In this document: one piece after another, positions 43,355-55,900 of the stretch | Layout: each line of letters opens with the position of its first letter | Numbering within the stretch: the stretch's first letter is position 1 | NCBI GenBank assembly: GCA_942486035.1 | Contig: CALNXK010000017.1 | Location: forward strand, 239,501 to 303,500 | DNA length: 64,000 nt | Direction of reading: 5' to 3' | Source: Porites lobata | Taxonomy: Eukaryota > Cnidaria > Anthozoa > Scleractinia > Poritidae | Translations under genes and position numbers: made by a program | Notes under the pieces: generated by a model | Database searches by the model: none | What the model saw: only the letters and a program-made list of their open reading frames with translations | What the model was told of the DNA's origin: nothing

Positions 43355-46182
43355 TTATAATCCCACACGTAATGGTGGAGAAACTAAAATGACACCATCA
43401 CCTCTCACAAATAGCATCGGTATATTCCTTTTTGTCGTCTGTTGAAAACAAAGTCCACAGTTATCTGAGAGGTAAATCTCTTCTTCCATTACAAATGGGG
43501 CATCAAAGTTTTCATTCAACTTTACTATTGATGAATGGTGATAATTACAAATGGTGGGAGGGTTGTTTCCATTGTTTGAAACATAAACTAGTGTATAGGC
43601 CTAGGTTTCTTATTATTTGCACAGGGCGCAGAGGAGTAATTTGACCTTGATTTCAGTTACATTTTACAGTTGATGTTGATAGCGCAAATAGCCTTGACCT
43701 TTTACTGTATAATCAAATATTACATCATTAACCAAAATATTACTCTATGCTCTGTGGAAATGAATGAATGTGTAGCCCTTTGGGCAATGCATAAGAAAGC
43801 AAAGCTTTCCTGACCAAACAAGTAAGGCCCATAGATGCAGAGGCAAGGCACAAAGTGCCAAGAAGAAAAGGAGTCTCTCTATTATCTGTAAGTCGCTGTA
43901 ATTTGTCCGCACTCATTGCCTTCAATAGTTTTTCAGAGAATTGGATAACATTTTGTCAGATTTGTAACACAATCGCATGATAGTTAATAATCAACAAAGG
44001 TGATTTACACTATCAATGTATGTAAAATTTAACTGGAATTAAGACACAAATAATTCCTCTGCAGCCCGAGTTATTTGTCGATGATTCATGGTTATTATTT
44101 TTACACATCCTGCTTTTAATTCAGTCTCAGGGAAATTCTAGCAAAATAAACACAGATTGGCTACAATGGAGACTCTGCTGTGGAAGCTGATGTATTGAAC
44201 ACCATATATTCTTGGTGTTGTAGGGAGCTAGGACAAGGCATTAGGTTTGAAGTTTACAAGCAGGTCACTTTCCTGTACCACAGACAAACGTATCACCATG
44301 ATTTTGATACCCAAACACCTGCATTGTTTACACAAATGAACACTTACGTAGTCATTTTTTTTTACTGGTGCTGAAGACAAAACAACTATAGTGTCCCCCT
44401 ATAGTGTCCAACACTGGGTTATTTGGAGATTAACCTCAACACTGGATGAGGCAGAAGAACCAATAAGTTGGAAAGCAAAAAACTTTAAATTCAATTGGAC
44501 TAAGTAATTGGAACAGAATTAGATTATATAATTTCTTTTATAATTATTTGATTCTATTGTAGATAAATGTACCTTGAAAAGTTCTTCATATGTTTCTTCA
44601 TCGATTTCAACAGTTGTTATAGTTTCCTCTACATCACTCAGGATCATGTTAAGGTGCTGATCATAAGCCTGTATAAAAAATCAAATTTAATAATTACAAG
44701 TGAAAAAAAAAATTTCATTAACAAAATAACTAATAAGCACTTGCAAGTTATGAAAAACTGTAAAAGCCTGAAATTCCTGTAACCTGCACGAACGCTGCAT
44801 TTTTGACGTCATTTCCTTGTTAAACACAAAATTCTTCCAAATTTGGTCATCAGAAACTGGTTCTGGTGAACTACGCGTGTGCTTTTAGCCAATCAGAATC
44901 GGGGAAATATTTTGAGTGAATAATAATAAGTTATAAGGCGCTGAATAATCTTGCTTCAACTTGTCTGTCCGAATTAGTTAAGCTGTACGTACTGAGTAGG
45001 AACCCTAAATCTTCTCAATAATACCAATCGTCTCGTCAGTAAGTACTATAATCTAAAACCTATGGTTACAGAACCTTCTCATCCGCAGCCCCTGCTCTGT
45101 GGAACGAATTACCCAAGAATGAAAGGTGCTGCGGTTGTCTTAATCAATTTAAACGTTTAGTTAAATTTATCTTTTTAAGAAGGCTTTTAATATATAATCA
45201 TTCTAGGATCATATTTCCTACATTTTCTTTTTATACGATTTTTATTTGATTTTATTCATATTTTTATTCATTTTAACAATTTTGTAAATTTTAATGCATA
45301 GCTTAATTCTATTTTTTTTTTTTTAATCTGTTTTTATAGAAAAATTAATTGTTATTGTAAAGCACCATTGGACAGCAATGGAAATGGCGCTATAGAAGTA
45401 AATGTTATTATTATTATGTTATTAAAGAAGCCTGAGAAAACAGCTGACATTTTGTGACATCAACACTCGTTTCCCGCAAAATGACATCTGATGCTTCAGT
45501 ATGCCATGACCAATCAGAGGCACTACCCAGATCCGGGTAGCGATACATCATCAGTATGGAATTTCTGCCCTCTTGCCTTATAGACGATATTTCATGAGGA
45601 AACCAGTGGTGGTGTCATGAAATGTCAGCTGTTTTCACAGCCTAATGTCCAATGACAATGTTGTGACAAAAATTTAAGCTACTTTGAAGTCTTCACAACC
45701 TCTTACAATATGTTTTGAGGTGTCAGACAGTTAAAACATTGAGTCACAGCAAGTGTTGTGGAAATACTGTGACTGTCTAACCGAAGAATAAGTACCTTTA
45801 CTTCCACTAAGGCACCAGGATAAATGGCTATAACGGTTTTAACCGCTTTCAAGATATGGGCTTTCATCGAGATTTACTTTATAAAGAATATCACTTACCT
45901 TGTTCTTAATTTTTCCGTTTAATAAATGTACAATTCAGCTCTGATTTGTACTTTTTCAGTTAAGTTCTTCCTTAATAAACTTACATTTAAGCTAATTGCA
46001 GACTGCAGCTGTACTAAGTTTAAGACGGTAGAGAAGAAAAGAAGTAAAAAATTACGTACATGTAGTTTCCCCCTAAGTTCTCTGTCATTTCTTAACTTGA
46101 CATAAATCCTTTCATCCAAGCTGAGACGAATAAGATCTAGTGGTTCTTCCACCGTATTCGCCACTACCTCTTCTTCCGCCAT
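43355..46182 (-). CDS. LSM3: LSM3, U6 snRNA-associated Sm-like protein
   Basis: LSM3 is a subunit of the LSM2-8 ring that binds the U6 snRNA 3' end in the nucleus and of the LSM1-7 ring in mRNA decay. Three minus-strand exons join in phase 0: 46182-46060 (41 codons), 44668-44573 (32 codons) and 43438-43355 (27 codons plus stop), giving exactly 100 residues, the normal length. Sm motif 1 is visible in PLDLIRLSLDERIYVKLRNDRELRGKLH..AYDQHLNMIL (split by intron 1), and Sm motif 2 in PMLFVRGDGVILVSPP. Donors are GTACGT and GTACAT; acceptors are CAG. The ATG at 46182 is chosen because upstream codons are not conserved. Intron 1 holds a LINE tail and a dispersed repeat. The gene is convergent with VPS26C and divergent from CBS. 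Confidence 0.95.
44790..44940 (-). repeat. Copy of the 36.6-kb dispersed repeat, opposite orientation
   Basis: The reverse complement reads ATTATTATTCACTCAAAATA, GATTCTGATTGGCTAAAAGC and TTTCTGATGACCAAATTTGG, matching 36620-36720. A more distant relative (CAGCCAATCAGATTCAAGAG) lies near 55050. Confidence 0.65.
44955..45425 (+). mobile_element. LINE 3' end in LSM3 intron 1
   Basis: Plus-strand frames around 45055-45190 encode RTFSSAAPALWNELPKN and then a Lys/Phe/Leu-rich tail, the C-terminal signature of LINE reverse transcriptases. The sequence ends in ATGGCGCTATAGAAGTAAATG(TTA)n at 45380-45420, the usual trinucleotide tail. It is truncated at the 5' end, non-functional, and antisense to LSM3. 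Confidence 0.75.
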
Positions 46183-46254
46183 TTTCACGAGAGGAACTCG
46201 GCCGAGAGGGGAACCGACGTAGTGATTCATGGGAAATGCGGCAAACAAAGGACT

Positions 46255-46320
46255 CCTTCATGGGAAAGTGGAGGCGGGGGTGGGGGGCGGGGGGGGGGAC
46301 AGGCCTTTTCGCTTTTCCCT
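46255..46320. repeat. G-rich tract near LSM3 start
   Basis: GGAGGCGGGGGTGGGGGGCG followed by a run of nine or more G lies 70-140 bases upstream of the LSM3 ATG. It could form a quadruplex on the plus strand in the promoter region. It may equally be part of a repeat; a MITE-like end, CCTGTTCACAGGCTA, follows at about 46348. Confidence 0.5.
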
Positions 46321-46359
46321 CTCCCTAGTACCCCGCTCGACCAAAGGCCTGTTCACAGG

Positions 46360-47885
46360 CTACAAAAACGCATACCTCGAAATTTATTACTGGCGTGCCG
46401 ACTTTGCCTTTTTTCGCTTTTTTGAACTACTTTATAGGAAATTAACGATGCATGTTGACAACGCGAAGAAAATTTACGTTAAACAAAATTAACGCGAATT
46501 TTCCAAAAGTTAGGTTTACATACGTCAAATTAACGCGAAATTTTCGAAAACAATGGGCGCCTAACTTCATTTTACGCGAATTCGCTACAATACAAGCTTC
46601 TCAACGTACATATCTCAAAAAAGCAGCAGGGAGGATGAACGGGCCATGGAAATTTTAAGAAAAAAGACCGAAGAAGTTAGCTATCCCCTCGGGGAAACGG
46701 ATCAACACGAAGACCAGTCCTGGAAGACATTTTGTACTCAATGCATTCTTAAAGAAGAACTGTCAGATACTGACTCTGAGCAGGAGCCGATGCTCTGAGG
46801 CGTTGACAGAGGAACTAAATTAACGCAATTTTAAAGTGCAACGTTAATTTCCTAATAATAAGCTATATTGGGTTCGGGTTCAAAGAGGCAATTAACGGTC
46901 GAGCGCACGCTTCCTTTGTTGATCTAGGATTACGTGATGGAATGCCTCAGTCTTTTCAAATTTATATCTTTCCCCCTAAGTATTCTTTGTTTTGGAATAA
47001 AATAAAAAATATAAAGCAACATAATATATATGGACAGAGATAGTTTTGGTGGTGTGAAGGGGATAGTTTGGAAGGCCCTACAATTTTCTTGAAAAAAAAA
47101 TTGAACAGCAGCACCGTTTTTAAACGAACGCTTTGCCCATTATTCTTTTTAATAGTGCTTCAGTGAATAAAAGGTAAACTCGGTAGTAAAAATCCGCGTG
47201 ATTTCAAGAAGATTAACAATAAAAATGAGCAAGCACTAAAAAAAACGAAAGACGTGGTTTTGGCTTTTTAAAAAAAACTGATTGGGGGATATAACAGTAG
47301 AGACCACGGAAAGACGTGCTAAATAGCAATTATTCATAAATAGATTATAATTTATTATTACCGCTTTGCGGTTTTAAGAACACCTTATTTCCCCTTTTTG
47401 ATACTTAAGGAAAGAGTGCGAAGATAACCCAATCGAGGGCAAGATGACCAGATAACTGGCTTAATTTTTTTTCTGAGTTTCCTCAGTCACGCGAAGCATT
47501 GCGTGACGAATTTCCCGCGCCTTTGTGTCATGTGAGACCGCGCCATTTGCCATCAACCTGTGTAGCAGGCGCCGCATTTTTTTTAAGGCTGCGCAGGGCC
47601 CTGCGCAGGTAGTCTGCCACACAGCAGACTAGCACGAGGGCCGAGGGGAGCACGCCAAGGGGAGAGGAGGCGCCTGCAGCGAAGGCTGCATTTTTCCTTT
47701 TTCTACGTTCTCTGGCGGTGCGTAGAATGCTATTGGCCAAGAACGCCTCTCACTGAAGGCGTCGCCTACTTGGGACAGTTCATCGCATGCAAAGGAATAG
47801 CACTGTGACAGGGGCACTGAGAAAACAAAGAAAGAGCCGTTTACTTCAGCGACGATGGTGAATGTAGGCTGTCTTCGGTCACGGA
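46360..47885. other. LSM3-CBS divergent intergenic region, left part
   Basis: No gene recognised. A repeat related to the TAGCCTG families occurs at about 47545-47770 (CCTGTGTAGCAGGCGCC at the left, GC-rich interior), but I could not define its right end or flanking duplication. Confidence 0.4.
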
Positions 47886-49233
47886 TAATGCACTTATCAA
47901 TTGAAACCCCGACCCCCCCCCACCCCGGGCCAAGGTGGGGATTTGACTTGACATCATTACAAATCTTAGCAAACTCCCACCCTACTGGGGCATATTGACT
48001 GGTAAAACCCCCACCCAGGTGGGGAAACCTTTTTAATTCCCTGACTGACTTTATTAATATTTCGTTCGAATTTTCAACTTCTTAATATTGACAAATTTAC
48101 TACAGCAAAAAGGCAAATATGATAACAGACCAAGATATAAATACAACAAATATTTGACAATAAGTAAACATAATGACCCCTACCCACTTATAAAAAAGTC
48201 AGGGTACAAAATGGATGATGGAGTAGCACATTGCTATAAAGTTATATTAAAAGGAAATCCGTACCATCTCCATTGAAAGTAATATCTGCAATAATAATTT
48301 TAATTGAAAATAGCAGCCAACGTACTTTAACCTTCACAAGCTGATGTTATAAATAGACTGCATAAAATAGTTCCTAGGAGCTATATTTTATATTTTGGCT
48401 TAAAGAATGAGGAAATATAGAACTTCAGAAACCACATGGGTTTAACACTAGAAGTTAAACGAGCTGTGTCATGAAATTTACCAAAATGTAGGCTGTGGGA
48501 ACTGCCACCAAATTGCGTGAAACATAAAAATAATCGCTTAAGACATTAAAAGATGGTATAAATGACTCAGCAAATACAAAAGAAGGTACAGATGGGAAAA
48601 CATGAAGAAGATTAAAACGGATTGAAATTTTGGTTTTTGAAAACTTGTTAACCTAACAGTTTTTCAAAGTTCATTGTTTTCGTCCGTAACGCTTGATATG
48701 CTTGGGAGAAACATCTGTTTAAAACGAAGCTTTGATTTCTTCATTTCTTTGCCAACGTAACGCTCAAAAGCGAATAGGGACCACGTAACTGGCAATATTA
48801 ACAAAATGAACCAGATAGCCGTGACACAGCACCTTTTATAATAAGTAGAGGAGTTTGTATCTGCATTGTTTGAGAAGTTTTGAATAACAATAACAATTTC
48901 CAGTCAACGAACCATGAAAGCTCAAGGCAAAATCGCAAAGGATTAGTCTCAGTGAAGAAATGAAAGGAAAAACAATTAGGAAACTTACGGCCGAGCAATA
49001 CAGCAAAATACCAGTGATCACGTGAAGAAATTACCGTGAGGAAACTAGGCACGAGTCAAATCCCCACCTCGCTCCCCGACTTCCATGGACTTCCATGAAT
49101 ATGCTAAGCAAATCCTGAGAAATCCCCCACCCCCACGGGCTAACCATGCCTTCAAATACCATAAAAATCCCCCACATTGCCCCACATAGGCCCGGGGTGG
49201 GGGGGGTCGGGGTTTCAATTGACAAGTGCATAA
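47886..49233. mobile_element. 1.34-kb element with TAA duplication (PIF/Harbinger-like)
   Basis: The left end TGCACTTATCAATTGAAACC (47889) is followed by CCGACCCCCCCCCACCCCGG. The right end is its inverse, finishing TTTCAATTGACAAGTGCA at 49230. TAA lies on both sides (47886-47888, 49231-49233). Termini resemble those of the 788-bp element at 41057. The AT-rich interior has short frames (for example 48088-48276) that I do not recognise as transposase. Confidence 0.75.
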
Positions 49234-49941
49234 AGACAACCTCAAAAATGTGGCTACCTTGACTACAACCACTCATCATAAATAGTTTTCCTAACGGGCC
49301 TGGGTATATTGTTTGTTTTTGTTTTACAGTTAGCTTTTATCCTCATCAAAGATTTTAAAAGATTGTTTGGGATTTTCAATATATTTTAAATACTTTCAGG
49401 AGTTATAGGTTATTTTCTTTTCATATAATTTTCTTCCGATCTTCCTGTCCTGAGCCCGCCTCTATTAGCGTGGTAATGGCTACCTGCAGACTAGCAAGTA
49501 CTTTTTGACATTCCCATAAATTTTTCGTTGTTATTGTAACGTCGTTTATATTGGCCTCTACCGAACAATCAGCTCAGTGATTTTATATTCTTCCCTAAAG
49601 GATAGATCCAGTCCCTGTAATATTTTTCTGTTGTATGGGTCGTTAAAGGGTTGAAATTGTCCTGGAGAGCGAGGTTTTTTATATTTTGGTCCTGTGTAAG
49701 GCCTTTTAGTACATTGTTTTATTTTCCAATAGATTTCACAATATTTTACTCAAAAAATTCAAAATTGCACGTCTCTTTTGTGTCCGACGTTTTGTTCCTC
49801 GTTCATCACTTCATCTTCTTTCCGAGGATGTCGCAACCAATCAAACATCGTTACGTCACTCAAAAATTCACGTGCGCCATTTCGCGACCGGGATCGCTGT
49901 GATCGCTGTTAACTCTACGACTCGGTTACTGCGCGATTGAA
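49234..49941. other. CBS upstream region
   Basis: Presumed promoter and leader of CBS. I see no canonical TATA box at a convincing distance and no repeat with clear boundaries. Confidence 0.35.
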
Positions 49942-52900
49942 ATGTCTCACGAACCATTAAAACGATCAACTTCTGTTGGAGATAAAAGGCAATGGATTCG
50001 CCCTGATTTACCGTCAAAATGTACGTGGCACTTGGGTATAGATATTTCCGAGTCGCCTCATCAACACAACAAGACGTCAACAAAGTGAGTGAACTCAAGC
50101 AACGTTGTCGTCATGTCTCAGGTCAATTATTTGTTAAATTTCACAACTTGTTTTCTTGACTAGGGATTCGCAAGAGAAGATCCTTCCGAACATTCTTTAT
50201 CGTATTGGAAAGACGCCATTAGTCAGGATAAACAACATAGGAAAGAGTTGTGGCTTGAAATGCGAGTTGTGTGAGTACTTTATTATATTCATGGTCCACC
50301 GCGCAATATGTTTGAAATTTACAACCTGTTGTTGAAATCTTCGTTCCCTGTATACCAGAGTGCTTACTTATTTACTCTTTTCGTTTGCTGGCTGACAAGT
50401 GAATGAAAAAAAGATCATATGTTTCTTTCTTTAAGTGGCGAAGTGCGAGTTTTTCAACGCCGGAGGCTCAGTAAAGGACAGAATTGGCCTAAGGATGATC
50501 GAGGACGCTGAGCGAGAAGGCAGAATTAAACCAGGGGATACACTGATTGAACCAACGTCAGGGAATACTGGTGAGTTTTTAGGAACTGCTTTCTTTTGCT
50601 GGAGTGAGACTCAATTGTTTTTGTTCCCAAACAACGACCGCAAGACTTGAGCGAATCAAACCCGTTGTCAGCGGAAGTTTCTGAATTTTATATTCATCTG
50701 CAAGATCTCTAAAGACTTGCTTTTTTTCAGCTGTCTTACTTTATATAATAATTATCAACGCTAAGATATACTGTTTTTTAATAATTTGAAAAGTAAGTGT
50801 AAAAGTAAAATGAAGTGGGAAAATGTATACTCTTTGTAGGTGTGTGCGGAGGTGTGTCTGAGGGCACTTCCGGTTTTGCTCTACGTGAAGATAAAATGTT
50901 AATATGTTGAGCATTTATTAATTGGAAACTCATTAATTTTTATCTGTCTTTGATGGTCAGTGCATATACACTGTACCATGATGCCAAAAATCCCTGAGAG
51001 GTGCTATGCTAAATGTATGATTTACTGTTTACAGGCATTGGCTTGGCTTTAGCAGCAGCTGTCAAGGGCTACCGTTGCATTATTGTTATGCCAGAGAAGA
51101 TGAGCAAAGAGAAGGTGACTTGTCATTGCTGTTTCCAGTCCCACACAGTTAAAGTCACTAAGTTTATGAACAGTTATAATTCAGAGTCTTATTTGCATGG
51201 TCCGGCAATAAGTTTTTCTGAACATGAAATGAGGGCTGGAAATAATTTAGGCTAAATTATGTGACTCTTGCAAGAAAAAACAAGGAAATTTATAAATGAT
51301 CAGTGAAAGGCAGTTTAGGCTTTTTTTCCACAGCCCCCTTCCTTTTATTGTGGGATAATGTAAGAGCATGGTAACTTAAAGTTTGTAAATTTAATCTTCT
51401 TTCAGGTGGATGTTTTGCGAGCTCTTGGAGCAGAAATTGTCCGTACCCCAACAGAGGCCAAATTTGATTCCCCAGGTAAGTGATAAAACTGTGATGCTGG
51501 GCTTGCGAATGTGAAATGCAGATTTAAAGTTTGTTTTAATTATTTTACCATTCCCATCTGTAGAGTAAATAATGGTTTATTTTAAGGCTCTGTGTCTAGA
51601 TGGTTTGCATTTTGAGGGTTAAAAAAATTAATAAGTGGTTTCTTTCAATAACTGGTTTTGTCCAGTCCTCCAGTTGGGATATACTTTATATAGAAGAGTA
51701 TATACTACCTACAACTGAAACGAAACAGGGTGCAATGAGAGCCAGTTTAATTTACAGCCTGTCATTCAGGCAAGCTGTAGCTACATGTATAGCATATATC
51801 AGCCTAAAAATAATCACAACTAGCCCCAAATAGTTTTTTGATGAGGAGGATTGATTACATTTCTTCTGTAACTTGAATTTTCCAAAAAAACTTTAAGAAT
51901 GGAATTTACTAGTCCGATATATCAAAATCCACTAGCCTCAGGCTGTTGGAGCAAGTAGCTAACAACAGTTGCTAATAACATTTTTCTCAGTTAAATGCTC
52001 CCGGCATTTAATTCAAACTTGGTCTTTTGGACCTGATGCTTATTTGAATTTGCAGTTCCTTCAGGCCTGCTATTTTTAAAGAAAAGTTGTTTAATAGGCC
52101 TTTTTTTGACAACTATGTATATGTTCTGGTTCCATTTTGTCCTTGGCTGAAATTTTATTCTCCTTTCTTCTAGACTCATTATCATACATTACCATCCCCA
52201 AAAACAAAGGAAAAATAACAATATTAAACCAAGGATAACACTGAACCACAACATACACATGTAGTCTTCAAAATAATATGTTTATCAGTCTCGCATGTGG
52301 TATGTCAGTTAGAGGCCTGGATTAATAATTGTGTGGTTGCAGAAAATATCCATACCCTCACCATGGAGGGAATTTCACTTAGGACCCCCCCTCCCACCTC
52401 CCTGGATTTTCCATATTTGTAAGGAACTGATGACCCCCCCTTTTTTTCACAAAGTAAGACAAAGACCCCCCGACCCCTCTGGACAAGTTTATTTTAACAG
52501 AAAAAGGTTATCAAAGTATTAAGAACAACGCCGTTTGCTGCTATGCAATGGTTTTCATTTAATTTTATTGAGATGTCGCGAATAAGAACACAGTTAACCA
52601 GCTACAAAGCAACCTGAACTACAAAATATTGCTTATCCCTTTAAAGTTGTATCTGTCAGTTTACCTTGATGTGCAAGCTTACGATTTTTTTTCAAAACGG
52701 CAGGTAGCCGTCTCCACGGCCGTAATAGGGAGTTTATGCAACAACGACGGCGACGGCTATGAAAACGTCACTTAAAAAGTGAATTTGCGCTGCCTCAAAC
52801 TTAATAGCTCTTATTCCATCTCATTTAATTTGTCAATTTTTGGCAAACTTTTCTGGAGTTGAATTCTAAAGGACTGCATCAAAGTCCAGGAAAAGAAAAA

Positions 52901-55900
52901 GAAAGTTGTAGTCTTTTGTTCCCGTCCTCGACAAAACATGAAATTAGGCACTTTCATGTTGTAGTCATGCAACGACTGCAGAGCAACGTACAAAAAAGCC
53001 TGATGCACATGCAAAGTTGTTGTTTTGGTTGTCTAAACCTATTGCTTTTTTGCTATTCTTGTTGCCGTAATTCCATGAAATCCCTAATGTTGATGGAACG
53101 AATGCCATTTCAACGTGAATATGATCGTGAGCACATCAAACTTTAAAACACAAAATTAAGGGAAAACAAAAAGGAGAAGAAAAACTCTAGATTCTGAAAT
53201 CATAGACTACAAGTAGTCCCCATTTTTCCTCGGGAATAGTAGAGTGAGCGGGCGTGAAAATCACCCCATGCGAGAAAAGCGAGACGCACTGGGGAGGCAC
53301 CACGTCTCGCTTTTCTCGCGTGAGGTGATTTCATGCGCGCTCACATTTTGCTCGCTCTACTATCCCTCAGGAAAAATGGGGACTACTCGTAGTCTACTGA
53401 AATCATTACATCATATACCTTCTGCTTCTTGAAGCGAAACTTTCAGTGTTGTACTGTTTTTCGATCGACTGATGTTGCGCCAAGATCCAACTCGAAGAAA
53501 CGTAGCTTATCGTACCAGAACTATGTAACTACAACTGTCACGTGTTTAGGTCTCTAAGGAGACTGGTAATGAGTAATGGCGGTCAATATTCTGCATGTGA
53601 CAAGATGAGTTTTTGTTGGCCTAGCAGAGGAGCCTAATTCCTTTGGATTCGCATACATAACACTTTTGGAAGAAAGATTACCTGGTTTAGATGAAAAAAC
53701 AATCATAAATGATATAGTTAAACTTACTTATGTCTTCCAAAGTGATCTACCAGATCAGTAAGTACCAATTTTCGTACTGAGTTCGAATTTAACCCCTTGG
53801 AATGTGATTTTTATCGTCCAACCCCACTCCACTGTGGAATTTCCTGGGCCTCTGTACTCCCCCCCTCCCCAACCCCACCGCCTTGGAATTTCCAATTCCC
53901 TCCGTGGTGGAGGTATGGCTATTTTCTGGAACCACATGTTGCATTTGCACATAAAATGTAATAGTGTTTACTAATATTTTTATGTTGCTTGTTATTTTAC
54001 TTCACAGAATCCCACATTGGTGTTGCACAGAGACTGAATGGTGAAATACCAAATTCTGTTATCCTTGATCAGGTACTTATTTCAAATTCTATATCTACAA
54101 CAGAGTAGATTATTTTAGGTCACTTTCTAACCAATTACACTCAATGTGTTGTTTCATAAAACGTTATATTCCTTTCTTTAGTATCGCAATGCAGGCAATC
54201 CACTGGCACATTATGATACTACTGGACAGGAAATACTTGACCAGTGTGATGGTATGTGTGATTATAAAAATTTTTATGCAAAAAGGGGTTTTATCAACCT
54301 AGTCAATCTACATTTGTCATATAATTTTTTAAATCTTTTTAAGGTGGAAAGTTAACCTTGTCAACTTAGTTGATAAAACCAAATTTTTTCGTTTCTCTCC
54401 CTCACTGTTGCAACACCCCACAATTTCTTTAGAAACTATCCTGTTTGGGTAAATGGATAAATGAACTGGATTTTTGGGAATTATTGAAATATGGATGGCA
54501 GTCACTGCACAAAATGATATGTAATAAAAAAGGTATGAACAGAATGGGTGGAAACGATGGGATGGTGAATAGTATGAGGTGGACAGTCTATGGTGGAGAA
54601 CATGGAATGGATCGAATGGCAGCACCAATTCAGCTTGTCAAATGAAGGAGGCTCATGAACAAAATTGATTTATTGTAAACAACACTGGGGCAGTAATATA
54701 GCCATTAGATTTAATTCATTCATTTTTCACTTGAATTCAGGTAATCAATTATGACTTCGAGTTCAATTTGGAATTTATTCACACAAGTGTTTTTTTCAAA
54801 ACGTTAACGTGTACAGGCTTATGCAATATGAACTTTAATATCAGCTTTGCACACTGGCAGTTTTTCCACTTGCAAACTTCAAGGCACCGGCCAGCTTCCC
54901 ACAAGCAGATTGTGGCACTTGATTGGTTCTTATATACTTCTGTTGTTTGTTAGCCAATCACATTTTTTTCTGTAAGAAATATGCATTTTATTTCCTTCTT
55001 TTTGCATTATGTTTCCTTGTTTTTGCACTGTGTTTACGAAAAACTGCAGTGCTCTCAGCCAATCAGATTCAAGAGATTTTTTCACATTTGTTATTATAAT
55101 TATTAGATTAATAATAACACTATTTCAAAAATTATTGGCACTCTTTCATTATAATTGTCACTAAAAGTGGTTATTCATTATTGCATGGGTGTTATTGGCT
55201 ATTAGAGTCAATAAGAGATAACCTCCTTTTCAGTGTTACACGCCACTAGTGTTAATTCACTAATACCCTGGCTGCTTCTTGCTAATTAATGTGATAATTA
55301 GACCTGTCGGTCTCAATCATTTACTTATTATAATTTTCAGTAGATTCAGTACATTGTTTACTAAATCAACATTTCTGAAAATTTTCAATTAAGAACCTCA
55401 TCGTAGAAAAGTCTCTGATTTCCCACTATGTGTCCTATACATGTATGAAATGCATCAGGGCAAAACAGAAAATCACCATTCTTTTGTGTGGGTGTTTTCT
55501 CTATAGTATATACTGACTGTTTCTTTCAAAGGAATTTAGTGTGTTATTTTGCATGTCCATTGTAAATTACTTCACGGCTTAGGCTCTCTTCAATTTTTAG
55601 ACACCATCACCCATAGGGCAACCTCTTTTTCCTTCACTATAAGGGTGTGTGGTAGATAAAGAGAGATGTGACTTTAATTTCTTGTATTAGATATTAGCTA
55701 AAATATAAGGGTTGTTTTGTAAGCCTAGCTATCTGACATTCAGAAAATGATAATGTCTTTATTTCAAAGGAATATTACAGTGTACTATTTTGACGATTTA
55801 ATTCTGGTTTAAGTCATCCTTATCTAATATCAAAGTTTTCAGACCCTAAATGCCTGTGAATTTAAAGCATTTCCGAGTATTCAGTGTTCACAAATTCACT

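Noticed and set aside
48088..48276. Transposase fragment within the 1.34-kb TAA-flanked element
   Set aside because: A 62-codon frame without any recognisable Harbinger or Myb motif.
52331..53950. Single 1.6-kb transposon with C-rich inverted ends
   Set aside because: The two copies match only near their outer 60 bases and no target duplication is visible; two independent insertions are as likely.
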